From Mariprofundus sp. (GTDB lineage: Bacteria > Pseudomonadota > Zetaproteobacteria > Mariprofundales > Mariprofundaceae): 38,622 bases of DNA. The stretch lies in contig JAJFLH010000016.1 in assembly GCA_021772775.1 (NCBI GenBank), positions 1-38,622 on the forward strand, given 5' to 3'. The position numbers were made by a program, and so were the translations under genes. Shown piece by piece: positions 33,501 to 38,622 of this stretch. The notes under the pieces were generated by a model that saw only the letters and a list, made by a program, of their open reading frames with translations, was not told the DNA's origin and searched no databases. Each line of letters opens with the position of its first letter. Position 1 is the stretch's first letter.

Positions 33501-35486
33501 GCAGGCTTCACAGTCAGTAGAGTGAAGGGTGAAGAGTTTGGAGCTGGTGATTTGGGTAATGCTCCAGCATTCGCACAGGATGTGTTTGAACTGCTGAATA
33601 AATATGGGTTGAAAGAATCTGATCTTGCGGACGATGTGAATCAGCTAATGTTACGCATGATGCCGGATATGTCGGCGCTGAAGCACAACATCCACAGGAA
33701 GCGGGTTAAGGGTTATTCAGGAGATGCCAGGCGAGCATTTGCGCACACGGTTTTTCATGGCGCACACCATTTGTCACGAATCATGTTTGCCGATCGCATG
33801 CAGAATGAAATCACCCGTATCAAGGATGAAATAGGATTGCTGCAGAGTGGCAAGGAAAGCGTCCTTGAAGATGGCAACCTTGCAGTTGATCTACTCAATG
33901 AAATGAAGGTTAGGCATGAGAAAATCATGAACCCGAATAGTCACCCTTTAACCTCACACCTCGGAAGCCTTGGGTTCATCTGGTATCTGGGTGCAAGCCC
34001 TGCTGCCGGTATCGTTAACATGACACAAACACCACTTGTAACGCTGCCAATGTTGGCTGGTAAGTATGGATGGAGTAAATCATCAGCGGCATTGATGAGA
34101 GCCATGAAGGACTATGCGAGAGCACCATTTAAGGCAGGTTCGTATGAAGCCTGGGTGTCACTCGACCGAAGCAACCGCATTGCAAAATCAGAACGCGCAT
34201 TGATTGAAGAGTTGATCAAAGATGGAACGCTAGACATCACACAAGCTCACGCACTCGCACAGTTGTCAGAGACCGATACACGGCACAATGCAAAGGGAGA
34301 GATGAGCCAAGGAAGAACCAAGGCCATGCGATATATTGGCGCGTTCTTTCACAACGCTGAGGTAGTCAATCGCCAGGTGTCTGCATTGGCCGCATATCGA
34401 TTGGCCAAAGGTACAGGGGTAAATCATGAAGAGGCAGTTAACCAGGCGCGGAAAGTCGTGTTTGATAGTCATTTCAATTATGCATCCAGTAACCGGCCAA
34501 GATACTTGAAAGGTGATGTTGTACGGACATTGACTATGTTCAAACAGTACAGCCAGCACATGACGTATGCCCTGCTTCGCAACTTCAACCAGAGCTTCAA
34601 AGGTGAGACACCAGAAGTACGTAAACAGGCTCGTAACACTCTATCCGGAATACTTGTACAGCATGCCCTTGCAGCAGGAACACTCGGACTACCATTAGCA
34701 GGGGTGATATTCAGCACACTCGACTTGGCCTTTGATGATGAAGATGAACCTTTTGATTCAAAGGTAGCATATCGCAACTGGCTGGCTGATACATTCGGAA
34801 CAAAGGTTGGTGAAGCAATCGCAAAAGGCCCTGTGAACGCTTACACGCCGATTGATTTACATTCGCGCGTATCACTTGATGAACTATGGCTACGGACGCC
34901 AGACAGGGACCTGACAGGCAAGCAGGAGGCTCTTTACTACATGCAACAAGCAGCGGGGCCAATCGGTGCGCTGTTCCTCAATGTGTGGAGTGGTGCCGGG
35001 TCCATTGCTGAAGGTCATGTGGAGAGAGGCTTTGAAAAGATGGTTCCTAAGTTTGTCAGGGACTTTGCACGATCTGCCAGATATCACGAGGAAGGACTCC
35101 GGACATACAATGGTGATCCAATCATAGAAGAGACAACGCCAGCAGAAGAAGCATTTCAAGCTATTGGGTTCTCTCCATCAAGGGCTGGTGAACGCTATGA
35201 GGCACGGTCAGCAGTGAAGAAGCAGCAAATGGGTATCAATGACAGGCGTAAGCAGCTGCTGAACTGGTACGCGGAAGGAATCAGAGATAACGACAACCAA
35301 AAGCTTAATGATGTAATCGATAAAATCAGCCTGTTCAATGGAAAGAATCCATCACGGGTAATCGATGCCAAGACACTTAAACGCTCACTGAAAACAAGAG
35401 CTTCCAGATCAGGGCAAACAGACCATGGCATCTATTTACCGAAGGGCTCAAAACACCTGATGGAAGAAGCGAGGTTTGCAGAGTGA
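27585..35486 (+). CDS. Giant polyvalent phage protein with two HExxH motifs and PLxRFG motif (2,633 aa)
   Basis: One uninterrupted 7.9-kb frame. Four repeats of F-S-Y-E-E-A type occur at residues 7, 21, 34 and 47. Gly/Ala-rich hydrophobic stretches (about 145-185 and 205-240) follow, then a long low-complexity region to about 900. A domain of the large-polyvalent-protein type (D-Y-R-N-G-E-D-V-T-P then F-G-F-R-G-V-E-F-G-N-W-V, about 1212-1290) leads into a zincin motif H-E-W-F-H at 1318. A second zincin, H-E-F-A-H, is at 1569. The C-terminal part has P-L-A-R-F-G at 1935, the signature of PLxRFG phage proteins, then hydrophobic helices. Such proteins are thought to be packaged and delivered with phage DNA. 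GGAG overlaps the preceding stop. Confidence 0.82.
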   Translation: MSESAAFTYEDAQAPSNGVGFSYEEANASPQEGLSHEEAQGTSDAGFSYEEALNEPPSFMDQMGGGIDSVQSSFQKTGALIADKAGADEIAQGLRNDATANDEEAAKVQYQSKHGDSGWKQALNLSDPEWWKATIAEAIPGSAPFLAGAVAGAAATPLPHPVAKLIGAGLGGGAAVVLQEVGPAYEEHLQAHPDDTEGATDYAIKKAGLTGVINAASIGLGPLGYGAGAIKHALIQMAVQPAVGVADTVAGNAMEQANIDPNTPLSRGVAKAAVGEIAVDAPGTVAIVRNVMKSGQDTQIATDVDAEDAAAVAADGHQVEIAQDDGVVSVEGDPVTAEIRPESGENMAVTDQAAPKVPEPASTIEAQIDAFNDGRKPAVLITPGEDTPQIPEGAKSFDLGDSGTLIFKDNATLAKALNPETLGEALGFGTGAKPESPTNAIVSKDAQGRIVAEQLTDEKDLDLHASVIGAGRILAGEGGSIELQSIGQVLQQRQEAVTPSLSAEEDTGITEGVKATGEASVAASPADLQQITADMQGDGMKFRKGEAELFHAGDVATVEAVRSRVSLKLQERKAQQEGFAALDEGKPFSFNPNASDELPVNPSEGQAGAAAIAKLDEQTKQPDISQKVISKSTSESDIAEEQPVQNADVSTAKRMNVNTSKDELQTQATTAGMQSPLQQGEDEAVSPKAVVTQALKLERNEKGSLIASGEGVRDVLKQAGVKFVPRKGGTALVAKSNEEAAHKAIDTRSSKAAVKQPVNSSVGSQGVQSTPETGMKDHVSQSEKKVESKSDQEPPNTPSSKIDDTTTRLEKVGQKDNPVSPKSRSGLSKKERTNLFKDGTEVPRSKLLSEYYSPGRIVKSYGGHDRVISLDEKDGGEWSVKVIEVTKDDNGEWIDAGDVREHSTFPERKSMAAAFKSDDESASPEKQSGENIEDFGEKLGGAKKDTYNLYRDQMAKAGEYDVNDVPLSKSWPEPDYKKLLEGGIDKKTVAFIRAARDEIPNKPRDKYKLARWTPQVKLLRSLADDLLQGHISVDRLFTELSLEKYNRLREGISGRIELYEKIGHERSMKGIAVTVGRYSMYDGVKHDPAKTIWSVSQKKKATAFGNMPRMLGKGDTREKAVESFVKNLDKIDSLPASEKRKKSGFDVYHYQDKPDMYWIGKKIGKNRADLKSFDSLDSAKAYLNDNQSSVEELLARYKILPGHRRETNRERSGVDYRNGEDVTPEMFSDAFGFRGVEFGNWVKATGERQGHLNRAYDALMDLANLINIPPLAISLNGELGLAFGARGSGGADPAAAHYEPDFVAINLTRKNGAGSLAHEWFHAMDNYFSRSRRDPSGMMTDKPYHRGAGVRREVSGAFKDIVDALKKTGMEKRAAELDKRRSKPYWATSWEQSARAFESYAIDKLAQSESVNDYLANVQGHTEFTRNMLESLLEGKTAEESYPYLLDSEMDGVRTVYDKFFETLKTKETDKGVALFSRTKGDKSAVGRSSEELSAIMDKVIVRVGNRWPVHTLHTFGDLPVSIQKQADTEGHDGNDVDGVFHKGNVYLIRDNLARHSDPELKVEEALLHEFAHGDIRAMFGEEMAAKLNVLFAASGGYKGIKAIADKHGIDLRPYSKSGALAGMASNKRQNLIMDEILAHLAQEKPNTAKRIKEIVGMIRQWLRDHGFAKLAKYGETDLLNVLREARKVTAKNVSGRATFMVSKHEPNGMSGFDGFVDDHNKAIKSLPWDSIVGFAKDKRRILMGALTNLQLGEVYAPALKGMEGGNPLTNYNTSLQNLEAERNGALHEAELIDQSWDSLNGKEADAVGTLMNDATVYAIHPDKAFESQMPELQKKLQQVRSEEEGTEVKREIQNEKHRKLAYPNLSKRYQALSNDAKGVYANVRDLYTQQWNKTQAEMINRVARNIPDESIRKQSITEIRLAFRKAIQIGPYFPLARFGDFVTIARKDGDYIRDHHATSAKQKKAAVKYRKAGFTVSRVKGEEFGAGDLGNAPAFAQDVFELLNKYGLKESDLADDVNQLMLRMMPDMSALKHNIHRKRVKGYSGDARRAFAHTVFHGAHHLSRIMFADRMQNEITRIKDEIGLLQSGKESVLEDGNLAVDLLNEMKVRHEKIMNPNSHPLTSHLGSLGFIWYLGASPAAGIVNMTQTPLVTLPMLAGKYGWSKSSAALMRAMKDYARAPFKAGSYEAWVSLDRSNRIAKSERALIEELIKDGTLDITQAHALAQLSETDTRHNAKGEMSQGRTKAMRYIGAFFHNAEVVNRQVSALAAYRLAKGTGVNHEEAVNQARKVVFDSHFNYASSNRPRYLKGDVVRTLTMFKQYSQHMTYALLRNFNQSFKGETPEVRKQARNTLSGILVQHALAAGTLGLPLAGVIFSTLDLAFDDEDEPFDSKVAYRNWLADTFGTKVGEAIAKGPVNAYTPIDLHSRVSLDELWLRTPDRDLTGKQEALYYMQQAAGPIGALFLNVWSGAGSIAEGHVERGFEKMVPKFVRDFARSARYHEEGLRTYNGDPIIEETTPAEEAFQAIGFSPSRAGERYEARSAVKKQQMGINDRRKQLLNWYAEGIRDNDNQKLNDVIDKISLFNGKNPSRVIDAKTLKRSLKTRASRSGQTDHGIYLPKGSKHLMEEARFAE

Positions 35487-35776
35487 AAAAGCGACCATGG
35501 CATAAGGCAGCGGTGAATACTGAACCTGTTGGAGGTGCTGATGAAACTACCCCTGAAAGCAAAAATGATGCTGGGTTTTGCGAGACCATAAAAAAGAACG
35601 ATAAAAAACGGAAAGCATGCGGTGCAAAAACAAGAAAGGGGTCGCCTTGTAAGAACACGCGACTATATCCAAACGGTAGATGTAAAAACCATGGTGGTCT
35701 AAGTACGGGACCAAAAACAGAAGCAGGCAAGGCAAGGGCAAAGCAGAACCTTGTAAGCTGGAAAGGAAACGATTGA
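35483..35776 (+). CDS. HGGxSTG-type zinc-finger protein, copy 1 (97 aa)
   Basis: A GTG start overlaps the stop of the giant gene by 4 nt (GTGA), so translation is coupled. The C-terminal half has C-x9-C-x10-C-x2-H followed by H-G-G-L-S-T-G-P-K-T (about 47-85), a small zinc-binding module found in phage proteins often named HGGxSTG. The N-terminal half is charged and probably disordered. The basic module (K-T-R-K-G-S-P-C-K) suggests nucleic acid binding. Confidence 0.72.
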   Translation: MKKRPWHKAAVNTEPVGGADETTPESKNDAGFCETIKKNDKKRKACGAKTRKGSPCKNTRLYPNGRCKNHGGLSTGPKTEAGKARAKQNLVSWKGND

Positions 35777-35792
35777 TACTTTCCGCAGCCAT

Positions 35793-35934
35793 CGCATGCG
35801 CATGTGTATGCGTCATGAGGTTCAAGCGTATGTTGATCAGGCCGGACAGGTACGCACAGGCGTGCGTGTGCGTCATGGGGTTCATATGTGTTTCTGGTGC
35901 CATCCTCGCATATGCGCGCCCGTAATGGGGTTCA
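35793..35934. repeat. Three structured repeats: palindrome plus CGTCATGGGGTTCA
   Basis: Each unit has a short palindrome followed by a conserved 14-mer. Unit 1 is CGCAT...ATGCG (35793-35812) and CGTCATGAGGTTCA (35811-35824). Unit 2 is CGCACA...TGTGCG (35853-35872) and CGTCATGGGGTTCA (35871-35884). Unit 3 is CGCATATGCG (35907-35916) and CGTAATGGGGTTCA (35921-35934). The palindromes differ in sequence but keep pairing, which suggests structure is maintained. They lie between two HGGxSTG genes. Confidence 0.7.
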
Positions 35935-35973
35935 GTATCCTGTGCTTTATGAGTCCATAAAAAGAGGCGAGAT

Positions 35974-36030
35974 ATGGAAATAGTGACACGAAAATATTAC
36001 GAAAAGACGAAGGCTGAAAGCAATGGTTAG
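35974..36030 (+). CDS. 18-codon leader ORF overlapping HGGxSTG copy 2
   Basis: AGAGG stands 6 nt before an ATG opening M-E-I-V-T-R-K-Y-Y-E-K-T. It stops at 36030, 8 nt inside the next gene. That gene has only a weak ribosome binding site of its own, so this short ORF may couple its translation. Confidence 0.4.
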   Translation: MEIVTRKYYEKTKAESNG

Positions 36031-36385
36031 CAGTCCTGAATTACGGAAGCTGTGGCGAAAGCATGGTGATGATCATGCCAGGCGATGGGTAGAGTATGAG
36101 CGTCAGGCAGACGCATGGAATGAAGCTGCTGAGAAATTGCAGGCAGCCGGTGATTGGAGAGCTCCATTGCCACCATTTCCGGAACACCCTCATTGTGAGC
36201 CTTACCCAGCGGAGCTTCACGATATTACGTGCGGTGCAAAAACCAGAGCAGGCACGCCATGCAAACGTACTGACCTCTATCGAAGTGGACGATGTAAGTT
36301 CCATGGAGGGTTAAGCACCGGGCCACAGTCTTCAATAGGGAAGAAGAAGGTAGCCCTGAATGGCTTTAGGAAGAAAAAAACCTGA
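36023..36385 (+). CDS. HGGxSTG-type zinc-finger protein, copy 2 (120 aa)
   Basis: The C-terminal module C-x9-C-x10-C-x2-H, then H-G-G-L-S-T-G-P-Q-S, is nearly identical to that of the gene at 35483 (C-G-A-K-T-R-x-G-x-P-C in both). The N-terminal part differs: a helix rich in Arg and Trp (R-K-L-W-R-K-H-G-D-D-H-A-R-R-W-V) and a Pro-rich linker (P-L-P-P-F-P-E-H-P). Two paralogues with different N-termini suggest shared recognition with distinct partners. It is the last gene of the rightward phage-like run. Confidence 0.72.
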   Translation: MVSSPELRKLWRKHGDDHARRWVEYERQADAWNEAAEKLQAAGDWRAPLPPFPEHPHCEPYPAELHDITCGAKTRAGTPCKRTDLYRSGRCKFHGGLSTGPQSSIGKKKVALNGFRKKKT

Positions 36386-36386
36386 G

Positions 36387-36446
36387 TTGGCCGTTATACA
36401 CCGATTACGACAGACGACTCACGGCCAAACCCGGACGGTCAATGTT
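36387..36446. repeat. Repeat copy A, with 8-bp stem
   Basis: TTGGCCGT and ACGGCCAA pair around a 26-nt loop (36388-36428). The plus-strand text GCCGTTATACACCGATTACG is closely related to copy B at 37320. It lies between the convergent HGGxSTG and GST genes and may act as a bidirectional terminator. Confidence 0.5.
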
Positions 36447-36489
36447 TTCAACTAACGCCGGTTAATTGCTTTTGTTATGTTTTTTTATC

Positions 36490-37110
36490 TTAATTTGGCA
36501 ACATTTCCACCGGAAACGCTGGCCGCTCTTGTAGTCGTTTCAAATACTCACTCACACTAGAAGAGTGTTCAATATTATGCTGCTTTGCCCATGTGATTAA
36601 ATGGTAAAAATAGATATCTGCCAGTGTAAATTTACCATTGGCAATATACTCGCCAGCTTCTGCCCACTGCCACACACAACTAATATTTTCTTTTAATCGG
36701 AAGATAGCTCCCTCATAGGTTCCTTCTGGCCAGCTATACAAAGCCTTCAGACGGCTAGCTTGCTCTGCAATCCATAAATAAGGCTCAATTTCGGTTAGCC
36801 CGTAATGGAACACTCGCCTATAATTAAATATCTCCTTAGGCTCTAATGGAATTAACTTTTGATTCTCAGAAATATCATTCAGGTATTCCATAATGGCTGA
36901 CGACTCCGTAAACACATCATTGTCGTGACATAACACAGGCATCTTTCTTGAAGGGTTCAAATTTAAGAAATCTTCGGTTCGAGTTTCACCCTTAAACGGA
37001 TCTAGCCTTATTACCTTATAGGGATAATCAAACTCTCTTAACGTCCATAACACCCTCTCTGCTCTTGAGCGAAATGGATAGGCATATAAAATGAATTCGC
37101 TAATTTCCAT
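36490..37110 (-). CDS. Glutathione S-transferase family protein
   Basis: This 206-aa protein has the usual two-domain GST layout. The N-terminal thioredoxin fold (1-80) shows F-I-L-Y-A-Y-P-F-R-S-R-A-E-R-V, the cis-proline M-P-V-L and the glutathione-binding E-S-S-A-I-M-E-Y-L. The C-terminal helical domain (85-206) has the N-capping-box region F-T-L-A-D-I-Y-F. AGGAG lies just upstream of the ATG. It would conjugate glutathione to electrophiles, or act in a related redox role; its substrate is unknown. It is not linked in function to its neighbours. Confidence 0.88.
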   Translation of the reverse strand: MEISEFILYAYPFRSRAERVLWTLREFDYPYKVIRLDPFKGETRTEDFLNLNPSRKMPVLCHDNDVFTESSAIMEYLNDISENQKLIPLEPKEIFNYRRVFHYGLTEIEPYLWIAEQASRLKALYSWPEGTYEGAIFRLKENISCVWQWAEAGEYIANGKFTLADIYFYHLITWAKQHNIEHSSSVSEYLKRLQERPAFPVEMLPN

Positions 37111-37427
37111 GACTCCTTGTTAAAACATAACTAACCGAATAGAAGTAATCATTATTCCTCATTATTAACTCCTATAGGTGGACACTTTATCCACCATATC
37201 TCATATTAAAGGGGAAAAGTAGAACTCAAAGTTTTGATCGCACAAACACAGCCCTAGTGAGGAGAAAAGGTTAAACCTCGTGAAAGCGACTGTCCATTTG
37301 TGGCCTTTGTGCGACCGCCGCCGTTATACGCCTATCACCACAGGCAATAGTCGGCCAACATCGGTCATTCATTCGTGTGGTGTTTGGGGAGCCAAGCAGG
37401 ACTTGAACTGAGTACATAACGAATGGG
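37111..37427. other. Intergenic region with repeat copy B and long inverted repeat
   Basis: Besides copy B (37320-37375), the gap holds a long inverted repeat: TCGCACAAA (about 37229) and TTTGTGCGA (about 37307), enclosing GAGG...CCTC, a foldable segment of roughly 85 nt. No gene is seen. A promoter for the GST gene should lie at the left end but is not clear. Confidence 0.45.
37320..37375. repeat. Repeat copy B downstream of the PD-(D/E)XK-like gene
   Basis: GCCGTTATACGCCTATCACC aligns with copy A at 36390 with few mismatches over the first 24 bases, and the similarity continues weakly through CGGCCAAC and CGGTCA. Both copies lie shortly after the stop of a minus-strand gene in the same orientation. 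Confidence 0.5.
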
Positions 37428-38315
37428 TTAATAACTTGCTAAGCCTACTCCGTCTAGATCAATATAATAATGTTCACTCTCTCTGACTTTGTTTTGAGCA
37501 ATTTCATTGAGCCAATCATTGTTATGCCACTCTCTAGTTACAATCGCTCGGTGAAGCAATATCTTTGATATTGGAAAAGAAAGGCTAGGAATATTGTACG
37601 CTACAAAATTTTGATCATGAACATCATTGTCTTGTTCTAGGTTGAGGGAGTCGATTGATTCTAGAATACTCTCATAATACCCTGACCTTAATGTCTGGTT
37701 TAAGGCTGTGTTATATACAACATCTGAGACAACGGGGTCATAAAACTTAATTTTAGGTTCTGCGTATAGATTATATGCCACACTTGCCACAGTAAAGTTG
37801 GCAGTAAGCGGACCTGTCGTAGACTGTAGTTTAGGACCTCTCGTCGGGAGAATTCGATTCATTTCGTTGTCTGAGTAAGTTGGACATGCGTATCCTTTAG
37901 CTTCCACCGCAAACTGGAAGCCAGCATGGGGATTGGTGCAGTAAAAGTCTGGACGAGGACCAGCGATTTGATGCCCATTTGCTATCATCGCATCTTCATA
38001 ACAATGAGTATGAACAGCACCATAAAGAAATTTCGACAGATAATCTGCAAAGGCTCGTCCAATTCTATTCGAGACATAAGCCTTTTCAGTCGGATCGTTA
38101 TTGAAAGGCTGGGGAAGTTCAAAGCTTACTGGATTGTTTCCCCAATACTGATTAATCCCAAAAAAATCTCCAAGAAGCCTTGAGGCCAAGTATGGTGCAA
38201 TAGTTGGTCCAACCCCTGCAAAGGTTAGGTGTTTGCAAAAGGCAAAATATCCTATCGAGTAAGGGGCAACAGTAATGATTCCTGCTGCATCTTGATGTAT
38301 TACTTCAAAGTCCAA
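37428..38315 (-). CDS. Putative PD-(D/E)XK nuclease-fold protein (295 aa)
   Basis: I do not recognise a named family. Residues R-P-D123-F-Y-C and, 14 residues on, F-A-V-E138-A-K140-G fit a PD-x(n)-E-x-K nuclease core, preceded by a helix (I-G-R-A-F-A-D-Y-L-S-K-F-L). C-x-Y and D-N pairs follow. The start is TTG at 38315, chosen because GGAG lies 6-8 nt upstream and an in-frame stop lies above. No methyltransferase is adjacent, so a classical restriction system is not supported. An orphan endonuclease, a defence gene or a non-nuclease relative are all possible. Confidence 0.5.
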   Translation of the reverse strand: MDFEVIHQDAAGIITVAPYSIGYFAFCKHLTFAGVGPTIAPYLASRLLGDFFGINQYWGNNPVSFELPQPFNNDPTEKAYVSNRIGRAFADYLSKFLYGAVHTHCYEDAMIANGHQIAGPRPDFYCTNPHAGFQFAVEAKGYACPTYSDNEMNRILPTRGPKLQSTTGPLTANFTVASVAYNLYAEPKIKFYDPVVSDVVYNTALNQTLRSGYYESILESIDSLNLEQDNDVHDQNFVAYNIPSLSFPISKILLHRAIVTREWHNNDWLNEIAQNKVRESEHYYIDLDGVGLASY

Positions 38316-38482
38316 TTTCTTCTCCGAGTTGTAACGCTGAATAGCTAATAATGAAGTTTAATATGTGGACGACCCCTAAATCAATAGACACTGATATACT
38401 CCAAATCGAATGACCGGGTTTGGCCCAGAGTGTGTGAAAACACAGGCTTGGGTTTAAGGTTCATCTCAACCGAGCAAAAAGA
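38316..38482. other. Intergenic region before right IS copy
   Basis: AATGACCGGGTTTGGCCC at about 38409-38426 resembles half of repeats A and B in opposite orientation, followed by a GTGT...ACAC hairpin. No gene is seen. Confidence 0.35.
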
Positions 38483-38622
38483 CGCGGATTCAACTTGTAA
38501 GTGCAACTTTGATAAGGGTTTGAAGGAGCAAGCTGCGGTAGCAGTCTTGCGCTTTTCAAACACGACTTATCAAAGGACAAAGAATGAACTACACGCAGCT
38601 TACCCAAGAGCAACGGTATCAG
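38483..38622 (+). mobile_element. Right copy of IS30-like insertion sequence end
   Basis: Exact inverted copy of bases 1-140. It runs from the IS terminus to the transposase start at the window edge. The identity ends sharply at 38483, giving the same boundary as on the left. Confidence 0.75.
38584..38622 (+). CDS. IS30-family transposase, N-terminal fragment cut by window edge
   Basis: Thirteen codons identical to those at 1-39, starting at the ATG at 38584. AAAGGAC lies upstream. The rest is outside the window. Confidence 0.7.
   Translation, partial: MNYTQLTQEQRYQ

Noticed and set aside
35793-35934. CRISPR array
   Set aside because: Only three imperfect units with variable palindromes, and spacers neither uniform nor flanked by identical repeats. 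No cas genes.
36387-37375. Integron attC sites behind the GST and nuclease-like genes
   Set aside because: The arms read GTTTGGCC...GGCCAAC, opposite to the RYYYAAC...GTTRRRY layout of attC, and no integron integrase is present.

Overview
The window looks like a stretch of a proteobacterial chromosome with a mobile-element block attached. An AsmA-type envelope protein, a Rep helicase and the order trpS-scpA-scpB-rluB point to a Gram-negative proteobacterium, gamma-like or a close relative such as a zetaproteobacterium. The species cannot be fixed from sequence alone. Both ends of the window are the same 140 bp in inverted orientation: the left end of an IS30-like insertion sequence plus the first 13 codons of its transposase. 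The piece is therefore bounded by two copies of one IS, as expected for an assembly contig broken at a repeat.

Bases 141-14,560 are core chromosome. A DUF1456 protein and Rep helicase come first, then a minus-strand gene set trpS > scpA > scpB > rluB > endonuclease III-like glycosylase > uvrC > FHA protein with 4-11 nt overlaps between several members. Divergent from trpS are an AsmA-family protein and a CPA1 Na+/H+ antiporter with a cyclic-nucleotide-binding-like tail, closed by a 15-bp hairpin. Within this tidy set scpA and scpB are wrecked: scpA has three in-frame stops and two frameshifts, and scpB has a lost start codon and a frameshift. The host has apparently lost the SMC-kleisin (ScpAB) partner genes here.

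Bases 14,566-20,259 form an AT-rich accessory region. It holds a twice-frameshifted integrase, an HTH-plus-membrane protein divergent from a 49-aa repeat protein across a helically phased operator array, a Fic protein with a built-in inhibitory motif, an IS200-like element and a small secreted protein. Its left edge carries 14 bp identical to the 3' end of tRNA-Met, but inverted.

Bases 20,260-36,385 start with an intact tRNA-Met(CAU) used as integration site, followed by an intact integrase, a strong promoter embedded in a palindromic operator, four stacked terminator hairpins with a start-stop minigene, an AlpA-like regulator, a DUF1376 protein and a DnaB-type helicase (replication module), and small phage proteins. 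The order then jumps straight to two late-type proteins: a coiled-coil protein and an intact 2,633-aa polyvalent protein with two HExxH motifs and a PLxRFG motif. Two HGGxSTG-type zinc-finger proteins follow, flanking three structured repeats. No terminase, portal, capsid or tail genes are present. This is either a prophage that lost its structural module or a satellite-like element that keeps its own ejection-type protein, and it is the most interesting part of the window.

Bases 36,386-38,482 carry two isolated minus-strand genes, a glutathione S-transferase and a PD-(D/E)XK-like protein. Each is followed by a related ~57-bp repeat of unknown nature.
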